Positions 1-7,913 of a stretch of DNA of 64,000 nt are shown here, piece after piece. Origin of the DNA: Streptomyces sp. TLI_235 (lineage in GTDB: Bacteria; Actinomycetota; Actinomycetes; Streptomycetales; Streptomycetaceae). Within the stretch, counting starts at the first letter, position 1, and the number at the start of each line of letters is the position of its first letter. The notes below the pieces were generated by a model. The model did not search any database. It was not told the DNA's origin and worked only from the letters and a program-made list of their open reading frames with translations. The position numbers and the translations under genes are program-made. Where the stretch lies: positions 2,232,001 through 2,296,000 of the forward strand of contig NSGV01000001.1 in assembly GCA_002300355.1 (NCBI GenBank), given 5' to 3'.

Positions 1-1874
1 GGCCGGGCCAGCAGGGCGCGGGCGGTGTCGCCGAGCAGGGCCAGCGCGGCGGGCCGCTCGGCAGGGCCGAGGTAACGGGCGACGACGTGGTCGGCCGCGA
101 ACCTCAGCACCGCCTCGACGATCGTCACCGCCGTCTCGGCGGGCAGGTGGTCGGCGACCAGCCGCAGGTAGCCGGCGGCCGGCAGCTCGGCGGAGCGCAC
201 CAGGTCGCGGGCGTGCTCCCAGAGCACCGCGCGGGCCTGCTCGTCCTCGATCCGGGAGAGCGAGGCGCCGACGGTCGCGGCGGAGTGCTCGTCGAGGCGG
301 ACCAGCGCCCAGGTGAGGTCGCCGTCGTTGGGCAGCAGCAGGGCCGGGCGGGGCGCGCCGGCGAGCTCCGGCAGCACGGTGCGGCCGCCGGGGGCGACGT
401 CCGCGTCGATCCGCTCGCGCAGCACCACCGCCTCGCCGGCCCGGTCGTACACGCCGACCCGGATCCGGTGCGGGCGGGTGCCGTCGTTGACCAGCACCAC
501 GGAGGCGAGGGTGTCGCCCTCGGCCTCGACCTCCAGGCGCAGGGTGTCGACACCGCTGGTGCGCAGCCAGGCCTCGGCCCAGCCGGCCACGTCCCGGTCG
601 GTGGCGGCGCCGAGCGCGGCCAGGAAGTCGGCGAGGTCGGCGTTGCCCCGGCGGTGCTTGGCGAAGTAGGCGTTGAGGCCGGCGAAGAACGCCTCGTCGC
701 CGAGCCAGTGCACCAGCTGGCGCAGCGCGGAGGCGCCCTTAGCGTAGGAGATGCCGTCGAAGTTGACCAGCGCCTCGGCGACCGAGCCCATCGCGGTGGC
801 CGCGACCGGGTGGGTGGAGCCGCGCAGGTCCGCGTCGTAGCCCCAGCCCTTGCGCTTGACCGCGAAGGAGGTCCAGGCGCCGGTGAAGCGGGTGGAGTCG
901 GCGGCCGTCCGGTAGCCGAGCATCTCCGCGAAGGACTCGTTCAGCCACAGGTCGTCCCACCAGGCCATGGTGACCAGGTCGCCGAACCACATGTGCGCCA
1001 TCTCGTGGCAGACCACCATGGCCCGCATCTCGCGCTGCGGCTCGGTCGGCGCGGAGCGGAACAGCATCTCGTCGCGGAAGACCACGCAGCCCGGGTTCTC
1101 CATGGCGCCCCAGTTGAACTCGGGGACGAAAGCCTGGTCGTACTTCCCGAAGGGGTAGCGCTCGTCGAAGAGGCCGTGCAGCCGGTCGAAGGAGGCCCGG
1201 GTGACCTCGAAGAGCTCCTCGGCCTCCCGTTCCAGCTCGGCGGCGAGCGAGCGGCGGGCGTACAGGCCGAGCGGGATTCCGTCGTGCTCGGTGCGGACCG
1301 CGTGCAGCGGGCCGCCGACCACGGTGACCAGGTAGGTGGAGATCGGGCCGACCGGGGCGACCTGCCAGCGGCCGTCGGGCAGCCGCACGGCGGTGCCGTT
1401 GCCGATCACCGTCCAGTCCTCGGGGGCGGTCACGGTGAAGGTGAACGGCGCCTTGAGGTCGGGCTGGTCGAAGCAGGCGAACATCCGCGGTGCCAGGTCG
1501 GGGCCGCAGCTGGCGAAGACGTATCCGGCACCGTCGGCCGGGTCGGTGAAGCGGTGCAGGCCCTCGCAGGTGCGCGAGTAGTGCATGTCGGCCTCGACCA
1601 GCAGCTCGTTCTCGGCGGCCAGCCCGGGCAGCGCGAGGCGGCCGCCGTCGAGGGCGGCGGGGTCGAGCGGCCGCCCGTTGAGCTCGGCGCGCAGCAGCGC
1701 GGCAGGGGCGAGGTCGACGAAGGAGCCGGCCCCGGGCTCGGCGCAGCCGAACCGGATCACGGTGGTGCTGCGGAACAGGCTGTCGCCGCGGGTGAGGTCG
1801 AGGTCGACGGAGTACGACCGCACGTCGAGCAGCTGGGCACGGAAGGCGGCCTCGGAACGTTGCAGAGCTGGCAT
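1..1874 (-). CDS. pepN: aminopeptidase N, M1 family (partial, C-terminus off left edge)
   Basis: Zinc metallo-aminopeptidase that removes N-terminal residues from peptides, expected to be cytoplasmic. About 624 codons are present; streptomycete PepN is about 850-860 residues, so roughly the last quarter is missing. The protein reads MPALQRSEAAFRAQLLDV from an ATG at 1874. The substrate-binding GAMEN motif lies at about 1091-1106, and the zinc motif HEMAHMWFGD at about 982-1011, in the usual order. A second upstream ATG at 1882 is out of frame. The gene is divergent from the TerD gene at 2028. Seen: both signature motifs. Known: M1 family mechanism. Identity is near certain. Confidence 0.95.
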   Translation of the reverse strand, partial: MPALQRSEAAFRAQLLDVRSYSVDLDLTRGDSLFRSTTVIRFGCAEPGAGSFVDLAPAALLRAELNGRPLDPAALDGGRLALPGLAAENELLVEADMHYSRTCEGLHRFTDPADGAGYVFASCGPDLAPRMFACFDQPDLKAPFTFTVTAPEDWTVIGNGTAVRLPDGRWQVAPVGPISTYLVTVVGGPLHAVRTEHDGIPLGLYARRSLAAELEREAEELFEVTRASFDRLHGLFDERYPFGKYDQAFVPEFNWGAMENPGCVVFRDEMLFRSAPTEPQREMRAMVVCHEMAHMWFGDLVTMAWWDDLWLNESFAEMLGYRTAADSTRFTGAWTSFAVKRKGWGYDADLRGSTHPVAATAMGSVAEALVNFDGISYAKGASALRQLVHWLGDEAFFAGLNAYFAKHRRGNADLADFLAALGAATDRDVAGWAEAWLRTSGVDTLRLEVEAEGDTLASVVLVNDGTRPHRIRVGVYDRAGEAVVLRERIDADVAPGGRTVLPELAGAPRPALLLPNDGDLTWALVRLDEHSAATVGASLSRIEDEQARAVLWEHARDLVRSAELPAAGYLRLVADHLPAETAVTIVEAVLRFAADHVVARYLGPAERPAALALLGDTARALLAR

Positions 1875-1976
1875 TCCAGCATGCTTTCCCAGCCGGGCGG
1901 GCACCACAAGCCTTGTTCTCCGACAGCGGGACGCGGCTGACAGCGGGTCACCCGCGGTCCGGCGGCCGGGGTGCCC

Positions 1977-1982
1977 TAGGGT
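1977..1982 (+). promoter_or_regulatory. candidate -10 element (TAGGGT) for the TerD gene
   Basis: TAGGGT is a typical streptomycete -10 hexamer and lies 45 bases before the GTG start at 2028. No clear -35 is visible. The intervening bases carry a strong GAGGAGGAG ribosome binding site. Assignment is by sequence only. Confidence 0.35.
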
Positions 1983-2027
1983 GGCCGGGGAGAGCCCCGG
2001 ACGCCGCGAGCAGCGAGGAGGAGCACC

Positions 2028-3242
2028 GTGACCACGGTCCTGACCCAGGGCGGCAACGCCCCACTCAACGCCGCCCGGGTGACGGTCGAGGTGACGGCGC
2101 CCAAGGCGCTGGACGTCTCCGGCCTGCTGCTGACCGAGGCCGGCAAGGTCCGTTCGGACGACGACTTCGTCTTCTTCAACGCCCCGAACGGGCCCGGGGT
2201 GACGCACCGCCCGGCCTCCGCCGGCACGCCGGACGCGATCACCGTGGACACCGCGGCGGTGCCGGCCGGCATCGAGAAGATCGTGGTGACCGCCAGCCTG
2301 GACGAGGCCGGGGCGACCTTCGCCGGCACCGAGCCCACCGCCACCGTGCGGGACGCCGGCAGCGGCGAGGTGCTGGTCACCTTCACCCCGCCGCAGCTGA
2401 GCAGCGAGACGGCGCTGGTCGTCGTCGAGGTGTACCGCCGCGGCGGCGCGTGGAAGGTCCGTGCGGTGGGCCAGGGCTACGCCAACGGGCTGGCCGGCAT
2501 CGCCACCGACTTCGGCGTCTCGGTCGAGGATCCGGGGCCGGCCGCGGCCGCCCCGCCGGTGCCCGTGGCGCCGCCCGTCCAGGCGCTGCAGAAGTCGGAC
2601 GTGCCCCCGCCGCCGGCCGCCCCGCCCGCTCCCCCGGCCGCCGCCCCCTCCGTTCCTTCGATGACCAAGGTGACCTTGGACAAGGGCCGGGTCAGCCTCG
2701 CCAAGGGCGGCTCGGTCTCGCTGGAGAAGGGCGGCAAGCCGTTCCTGTCCGCCGTCCGGATGGGCCTCGGCTGGGAGCCGGCCGGGCGCGGCCGCAACGT
2801 CGACCTGGACGCCTCGTGCATCGCCTTCGACGCCCAGCGCAAGAAGATCGAGACCGCCTGGTTCATGAAGCTCTCGATCTTCAACGGCGCGATCGCGCAC
2901 TCCGGTGACAACCTGACCGGCGCCGGCGCCGGCGACGACGAGTCCATCACCGTCCACCTGGACGGCCTGCCGCCCGAGGTGTGCGGCCTGGTCTTCGTCG
3001 TCAACTCCTTCTCCGGCCAGAAGTTCACCGACGTCAAGAACGCCTACTGCCGTCTGCTGGACGCCGGCAGCGGCCAGGAGCTGGTCCGCTTCGACCTGAC
3101 CCACGCCGAGGCGCGCACCGGTGTCGCCATGTGCAAGCTGGTCCGCCAGTTCTCCGGCGAGTGGGTGATGACCGCCCTCGGCGAGTACGTCGACTCCAAG
3201 ACCGCCCGCGGCATGGTCGACCCGGCCGCCCGGATGCTCTAG
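2028..3242 (+). CDS. two-domain TerD family protein
   Basis: 404-residue stress protein of the tellurium-resistance (TerD) family, whose members bind calcium and associate with the inner membrane face. The N-terminal TerD-like domain spans about residues 1-165 (LLLTEAGKVRSDDDFVFFN). An Ala/Pro-rich linker covers about 170-212. A canonical TerD domain follows from about 215 to 404, with VDLDASCIAFD and GDDESITVHLDGLP as the acidic metal-binding segments. The N-terminal copy is more diverged. The GTG start follows an excellent GAGGAGGAGC site. The gene stands alone between pepN (divergent) and a terminator. A second, single-domain TerD gene is at 61195. The exact physiological role is not shown by the sequence. 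Confidence 0.92.
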   Translation: MTTVLTQGGNAPLNAARVTVEVTAPKALDVSGLLLTEAGKVRSDDDFVFFNAPNGPGVTHRPASAGTPDAITVDTAAVPAGIEKIVVTASLDEAGATFAGTEPTATVRDAGSGEVLVTFTPPQLSSETALVVVEVYRRGGAWKVRAVGQGYANGLAGIATDFGVSVEDPGPAAAAPPVPVAPPVQALQKSDVPPPPAAPPAPPAAAPSVPSMTKVTLDKGRVSLAKGGSVSLEKGGKPFLSAVRMGLGWEPAGRGRNVDLDASCIAFDAQRKKIETAWFMKLSIFNGAIAHSGDNLTGAGAGDDESITVHLDGLPPEVCGLVFVVNSFSGQKFTDVKNAYCRLLDAGSGQELVRFDLTHAEARTGVAMCKLVRQFSGEWVMTALGEYVDSKTARGMVDPAARML

Positions 3243-3263
3243 GCCCGGGCCCGGAACGACGAC

Positions 3264-3297
3264 GGAGGGGACGGGCGCCCACACGCCCGTCCCCTCC
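3264..3297 (+). terminator. hairpin terminator after the TerD gene
   Basis: Perfect 14-bp inverted repeat (3264-3277 with 3284-3297) and a 6-base loop, 21 bases after the stop codon. There is no U-tract, as is common in streptomycetes. The rest of the gap to 3413 shows nothing further. Confidence 0.7.
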
Positions 3298-3413
3298 TTG
3301 GACCGATCGGCGATCGGGGCGGGCGTCGCGCCGCCGTGGCTCTCGCCTGAGCGGCTGCTCCACCCACCCCCCGATTGCCGGTCGGTCCTGCATCCCCGCG
3401 GCAGACGGTGCGA

Positions 3414-4343
3414 TCAGCCGCGGGTGGCCATGGCGCGCAGGAAGAAGGTCAGGTTGGCCGGGCGCTCGGCCAGGCGGCGCATGAAGTAGCCGTACCACTC
3501 CTGGCCGTAGGGCAGGTAGACGCGCATGGTGTTGCCCTCCTCCGCGAGGCGCAGCTGCTCCTCGGGGCGGATGCCGAGCAGCATCTGGTACTCGAAGCTG
3601 TCGGTGTCGCGCTTGTTCCACTCGGCGAGCTGGCCGGCGATGCGGACCATGCGCGGGTCGTGGCTGGCGATCATCGGGTAGCCCTCGCCGCCCATGAGGA
3701 TCTTGAGCGCGCGGACGTAGGCGAGGTCGACCTGCTCCTTGCCCTGGAAGGCGACCGACTCGGGCTCCTTGTAGGCGCCCTTGCAGAGGCGGACGCGGGA
3801 GCCGGCGTGCGCGAGGTCGCGGCAGTCGGCCTCGGTGCGGCGCAGGTAGGCCTGGAGGACGACGCCGAGCCACGGGAAGTCGGCGCGCAGCTCGCGGGCG
3901 ATCTCCAGGGTGGAGTCGGTGGTGGTGTGGTCCTCCATGTCGAGGGTCACCGTGGTGCCGGCCGCGGCCGCGGCCTCGCAGATCCGCCGGGCGTTCTCCA
4001 GCGCGATCTTCTCGCCGTCCGCCGGGAGGAACTGGCCGACCGCCGAGAGCTTGACCGAGACCTCGGCGTTCGCGGCGAGGCCGGTCTCCTTGAGGGCGGC
4101 CAGGAGGTGCTCGTACGCCTCCGCGGTGCCCGCCGCCTGGGTGGCGTCGCGGGTGTCCTCGCCGAGGTGGTCCAGGGTCACCTTGCGGCCGCTGGCCACG
4201 AGTTCGGTGGTGGCGTCGATGCCCTGCTGCAGGGTCTCGCCGGCGACGAAGCGCTTGACGATGGCCTGGGTCGGCGGGAACTTCTCGACGACGGTGCGCA
4301 CCTGCGGGGAGCGGGACGCTGCGAGGAGGGCGGAACGGAGCAT
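3414..4343 (-). CDS. proline dehydrogenase (monofunctional)
   Basis: FAD-dependent oxidation of L-proline to pyrroline-5-carboxylate, the first step of proline catabolism. 309 residues, the size expected for a stand-alone PRODH rather than a PutA fusion. Visible landmarks are SVKLSAVGQF, TLDMEDHTTTD, LQAYLRRTEADC, VRLCKGAYKEP and the C-terminal FEYQMLLGIRPEEQ barrel segment. The ATG at 4343 (MLRSALLAASRSPQV) is the family start. It lies 89 bases downstream of pruA on the same strand, with an intercistronic hairpin between them. The two enzymes form a complete proline-to-glutamate pathway, presumably controlled by the divergent PucR regulator. Confidence 0.95.
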   Translation of the reverse strand: MLRSALLAASRSPQVRTVVEKFPPTQAIVKRFVAGETLQQGIDATTELVASGRKVTLDHLGEDTRDATQAAGTAEAYEHLLAALKETGLAANAEVSVKLSAVGQFLPADGEKIALENARRICEAAAAAGTTVTLDMEDHTTTDSTLEIARELRADFPWLGVVLQAYLRRTEADCRDLAHAGSRVRLCKGAYKEPESVAFQGKEQVDLAYVRALKILMGGEGYPMIASHDPRMVRIAGQLAEWNKRDTDSFEYQMLLGIRPEEQLRLAEEGNTMRVYLPYGQEWYGYFMRRLAERPANLTFFLRAMATRG

Positions 4344-4383
4344 CGGTGACTCCTGGGCTTTCTTCCGGAGTGGTGGAGAGGGT

Positions 4384-4416
4384 GGTGCGGCGGCCCGGGG
4401 TGGGGGCCGCCGCACC
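4384..4416 (-). other. intercistronic hairpin between pruA and proline dehydrogenase
   Basis: Perfect 13-bp inverted repeat (4384-4396 with 4404-4416) in the 89-base spacer. Inference: it may reduce read-through from pruA or stabilise the upstream message. It could also be a real terminator, with proline dehydrogenase having its own promoter. Confidence 0.55.
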
Positions 4417-4432
4417 GGGGTGCGACGGGGTG

Positions 4433-6061
4433 TCAGCCCATGTGCGGGTAGCGGTAGTCCGTCGGCGGGACGAACGTCTCCTTGATGGAGCGGGTGGACG
4501 TCCAGCGCATCAGGTTCTGCTTGGCGCCGGCCTTGTCGTTGGTGCCGGAGGCGCGGCCGCCGCCGAAGGGCTGCTGGCCGACGACGGCGCCGGTCGGCTT
4601 GTCGTTGATGTAGAAGTTGCCGGCGGCGTGCCGCAGGACGCCCATGGCGTGCTGCACGGCCTCGCGGTCCTGGGAGATGATCGAGCCGGTCAGGGCGTAC
4701 GCGGCGACGGACTCCATCTGCGCGAGCATCTCGTCGTACGTGTCGTCCTCGTAGACGTGCACGGCGAGGATCGGGCCGAAGTACTCGTCGCGGAAGTACT
4801 CGCTCGCCGGGTCCTGGCAGACCAGGACGGTCGGGCGGACGAAGTAGCCGACCGAGTCGTCGTAGCTGCCGCCGGCCAGGACCTCGACCGTCGGGTCGGC
4901 CTTGGCGCGGTCGATGGCGGCCTTGTTCTTGGCGAAGGACCGCTCGTCGATGACGGCGCCCATGAAGTTGGACAGGTCGCTGACGTCGCCCATGGTGAGC
5001 CACTCGACCTCGTCGCGGAAGTCGTCCTTGATCTGCGCCCAGAGCGAGGCCGGGACGTAGGCGCGCGACAGGGCGGAGCACTTCTGGCCCTGGAACTCGA
5101 AGGCGCCGCGGGTCATCGCGGTCTTCAGCACGGCCTTGTCGGCAGACGGGTGGGCGACCAGGAAGTCCTTGCCGCCGGTCTCGCCGACGATCCGCGGGTA
5201 GGTGCGGTAGCCGGCGATGTTGGTGCCGACCTCACGCCACAGGTGCTGGAAGGTCGCGGTGGAGCCGGTGAAGTGGATGCCGGCGAGGGCCGGGTGCTTG
5301 AGGGCGACCTCGGAGACGGCCAGACCGTCGCCGGTGACCATGTTGATGACGCCCTTGGGCAGGCCGGCGGCCTCCAGCAGCTGCATCAGGTAGTGCGCGG
5401 CGAACTGCTGGGTCGGGGACGGCTTCCAGATCACCACGTTGCCCATCAGCGCGGGCGCGGTCGGCAGGTTGCCGGCGATCGCGGTGAAGTTGAACGGGGT
5501 GATCGCGTAGACGAAGCCCTCCAGCGGGCGGTGGTCGCTGCGGTTCCACACGCCGTCCGAGGAGATCGGCTGCTCGGAGATGATCTGCCGGGCGAAGTGC
5601 ACGTTGAAGCGCAGGAAGTCGACCAGCTCGCAGGGGGTGTCGATCTCGGCCTGCTGGGCGGTCTTGGACTGGCCGAGCATGGTGGCGGCGGCCAGGGTCT
5701 CGCGCCAGGGGCCGGCCAGCAGGTCGGCGGCCCGCAGGAAGATCGCGGCGCGGGAGTCGAAGGAGAGCGCCTGCCACGCGGGGGCAGCGGCGAGGGCGGC
5801 CTCGACGGCGTCCTGCGCGTCCTCGCGGGTCGCGTTGCGCAGGGTGCCGAGGCGGGCGGCGTGGTTGTGCGGCTGGACGACGTGGATCTCGTCGCCGCCG
5901 CCCATCCGGTGCTCGCCGCCGATCGTCATGGTGAGCTGGAGGGGCTCCTGGCCACCCAGCTCCTTCAGCTTGGCCTCCAGGCGGGCCCGTTCCGGGCTGC
6001 CGGGGGCGTAGCTGTGGACCGGCTCGTTCACCGGCGCGGGGACCTGGGTCACAGCATCCAT
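4433..6061 (-). CDS. pruA: L-glutamate gamma-semialdehyde (P5C) dehydrogenase
   Basis: Oxidises glutamate semialdehyde to glutamate with NAD+, the second step of proline use. 542 residues, the normal size for the monofunctional aldehyde dehydrogenase. Landmarks: GIHFTGSTATFQ (cofactor loop), GETGGKDFLVAHPSA, the catalytic cysteine in GAFEFQGQKCSALSR, EYFGPILAVHVYED, and the C-terminal FGGGRASGTNDKAG. The ATG at 6061 (MDAVTQVPAPVNEP) has AGAAGGAG upstream at a workable distance. It is the first gene of the pruA-proline dehydrogenase unit and is divergent from the PucR-type gene at 6233. Confidence 0.96.
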   Translation of the reverse strand: MDAVTQVPAPVNEPVHSYAPGSPERARLEAKLKELGGQEPLQLTMTIGGEHRMGGGDEIHVVQPHNHAARLGTLRNATREDAQDAVEAALAAAPAWQALSFDSRAAIFLRAADLLAGPWRETLAAATMLGQSKTAQQAEIDTPCELVDFLRFNVHFARQIISEQPISSDGVWNRSDHRPLEGFVYAITPFNFTAIAGNLPTAPALMGNVVIWKPSPTQQFAAHYLMQLLEAAGLPKGVINMVTGDGLAVSEVALKHPALAGIHFTGSTATFQHLWREVGTNIAGYRTYPRIVGETGGKDFLVAHPSADKAVLKTAMTRGAFEFQGQKCSALSRAYVPASLWAQIKDDFRDEVEWLTMGDVSDLSNFMGAVIDERSFAKNKAAIDRAKADPTVEVLAGGSYDDSVGYFVRPTVLVCQDPASEYFRDEYFGPILAVHVYEDDTYDEMLAQMESVAAYALTGSIISQDREAVQHAMGVLRHAAGNFYINDKPTGAVVGQQPFGGGRASGTNDKAGAKQNLMRWTSTRSIKETFVPPTDYRYPHMG

Positions 6062-6194
6062 GGCGCGCACGCTCTCCTTCTCGTCATGGGTCGGCCGGCG
6101 GGGGTCGCACGTCGGCCATGTACACACGCTATGCCGCGGCCGGGGGCCGCTTGATTGGCCAGGCCGCCAAAGTGCGGCCGATACCCTTGTACGT

Positions 6195-6236
6195 GTGAAC
6201 AGACCCGCCGACCGGCCGAAGGCCGCCGCCCGATGA
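6195..6236 (+). CDS. putative 13-codon leader ORF overlapping the pucR-type start
   Basis: GTG at 6195 opens a short frame VNRPADRPKAAAR whose TGA (6234-6236) overlaps the ATG of the regulator at 6233 as ATGA. A TACCCT hexamer at 6182-6187 lies seven bases before the GTG, the spacing of a leaderless transcript start. Inference: a leaderless mini-cistron translationally coupled to the regulator. Chance is a real alternative for so short a frame. Confidence 0.35.
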   Translation: MNRPADRPKAAAR

Positions 6237-7846
6237 CCGCAGCCCCCGGCCTGCCGCTGCGGCAGCTGCTGATGTCGCTGGGCGAGCCGCTGGTGGAGCT
6301 GCAGGCCGCCCCGGCCGGCCTGGACGTGCCGGTGCGCGACGTGGCGATCCTCGACCCGGAGGAGCCGCCCGCGGCCGGCCCCGGCGAGCTGGTGCTGGCG
6401 ATCGGGGTGCGCGGCCGGGCCGCGCTGCCGGTGCTGCGCGCGGCCGGCCGGGGCGGGGCCGCCGCGGTCGCCGTCAAGCTCGACGCGGGCGGTGTCCCCG
6501 ACGCGCTGCGCGAGGCCGCCGCCGAGGCCGGGGTGGCGCTGCTGTCGGTCCGTCCGGAGACCCGCTGGGAGCACCTGGACGGGCTCGCCCGGATGCTGAT
6601 CGCGGGCCCGAACACCCCGGAGCCCGCCGAGCCGAACGCCGGCGACCTGTTCTCGCTCGCCCAGACGGTGGCCGTGCTGACGCACGGCGTGGTCACCATC
6701 GAGGACACCTCCAGCCGGGTGCTCGCCTACTCCCGTTCCTCCGACTCCGACGAGCTGGACGACCTGCGGCGGCTGTCCATCCTCGGCTGGCAGGGCCCGG
6801 AGCCGTACCTGTCCAAGCTCCGCGAGTGGGGCGTCTTCCAGCATCTGCGCGGCTCCGACGCGGTGCTCGAGATCGAGGCCCACGCGGACCTCGGCATCCG
6901 CCGCCGCCTCGCCATCGGCATCCGGGCCGGCGCCCAGCCGCTGGGCACCATCTGGGTGCAGGAGAGCGGCCGGCCGCTGGCCGAACAGGCCGGGCAGGCG
7001 CTGGTCGGCGCCGCCCGGGTGGCGGCCGGGCAGCTGGTCCGGCGGCGCCGCGAGCTGTCCGCGGACGTCCGGCTGACCCGCACCCTGCTGACCGGCCTGC
7101 TGGAGGGCTCCACCGGCCCGCAGTCGCTGGCCACCCATCTCGGCCTCGGCCTGCGCCGCCCGGCGACCGTCCTCGCGTACGCCGCCGACTCCGCCGACGA
7201 CGGCACCGACCTCGAGCTCACCCGGGTCGAGGTGACCGGTCTGATCTCGGTGCACGCCGCGGCACGGCACCGCGGGGCGCTGCTCGCCCCGATCGAGTCC
7301 CGGGTGTACGTGCTGCTGCCCGAGCTGCCACCCGCCCTGCCCGCGGCCACCCTGCGCGGCTGGGCCCAGGAGGTCGTCGACGCGGCCCACGAGCACCTCG
7401 GGGTGCGGCTGCGGGCGGCGATCGGCTCCACCGTGGACGGGCTCGCCCGGGTGACCGAGTCCCGGGCGCAGGCCGACCGCATCCTGGACGCGATGGTCCG
7501 CGGCGGGGTGGCGCACCAGGTCGCGGCACTCGCCGACGTCCAGGCGGAGGTGCTGGTCAGCGAGGTGCTGGCGCTGCTGCTGGAGCACGCCCATCTGCGC
7601 GACCCGCGGCTCACCGAGCTGGCCGAGTACGACCGGAAGCACGGCACCCGGCTCGCCGAGTCGGTGCTCGCCTGGCTGGACGCGCTCGGCGAGGTACGGG
7701 TCGCCGCGGACGCCCTGCACATCCACCCCAACACCCTGCGCTACCGGGTCCGCCGGGCCGAGCAGCTCACCGGTCTCGACCTCGCCCAGCCGCAGCAGCG
7801 GCTGCTGGCGATGCTGCAACTGCGGCTGCCCGCCGAGGACACCTGA
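6233..7846 (+). CDS. PucR family transcriptional regulator (likely proline-catabolism activator)
   Basis: 537-residue regulator. The N-terminal region has the PucR-type sensory domain (LPLRQLLMSLGEPLVE onward, about 1-130). The middle is GGDEF-like/linker sequence. The C-terminal HTH_30 region, about 470-525, contains VAADALHIHPNTLRYRVRR. Start chosen at ATG 6233. An in-frame ATG at 6155 would extend into the intergenic promoter region and adds non-family sequence. The Shine-Dalgarno sequence is weak, so coupling to the small upstream frame is possible. Known: PucR-type regulators adjoin and control proline catabolic genes in several bacteria (PutR of Bacillus is one). Inference: it responds to proline and acts on the divergent pruA promoter. 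Confidence 0.88.
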   Translation: MTAAPGLPLRQLLMSLGEPLVELQAAPAGLDVPVRDVAILDPEEPPAAGPGELVLAIGVRGRAALPVLRAAGRGGAAAVAVKLDAGGVPDALREAAAEAGVALLSVRPETRWEHLDGLARMLIAGPNTPEPAEPNAGDLFSLAQTVAVLTHGVVTIEDTSSRVLAYSRSSDSDELDDLRRLSILGWQGPEPYLSKLREWGVFQHLRGSDAVLEIEAHADLGIRRRLAIGIRAGAQPLGTIWVQESGRPLAEQAGQALVGAARVAAGQLVRRRRELSADVRLTRTLLTGLLEGSTGPQSLATHLGLGLRRPATVLAYAADSADDGTDLELTRVEVTGLISVHAAARHRGALLAPIESRVYVLLPELPPALPAATLRGWAQEVVDAAHEHLGVRLRAAIGSTVDGLARVTESRAQADRILDAMVRGGVAHQVAALADVQAEVLVSEVLALLLEHAHLRDPRLTELAEYDRKHGTRLAESVLAWLDALGEVRVAADALHIHPNTLRYRVRRAEQLTGLDLAQPQQRLLAMLQLRLPAEDT

Positions 7847-7913
7847 CGGGCGTCGACGACGGGCAGCGCACAGAGGGTCGGCCGGCTCCCGGTCCGTCCG
7901 GGGCCGGGGGCGG

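Noticed and set aside
2028-3242. Dedicated tellurite resistance operon
   Set aside because: The TerD gene stands alone with its own terminator; no terZABC or terF partners adjoin it.
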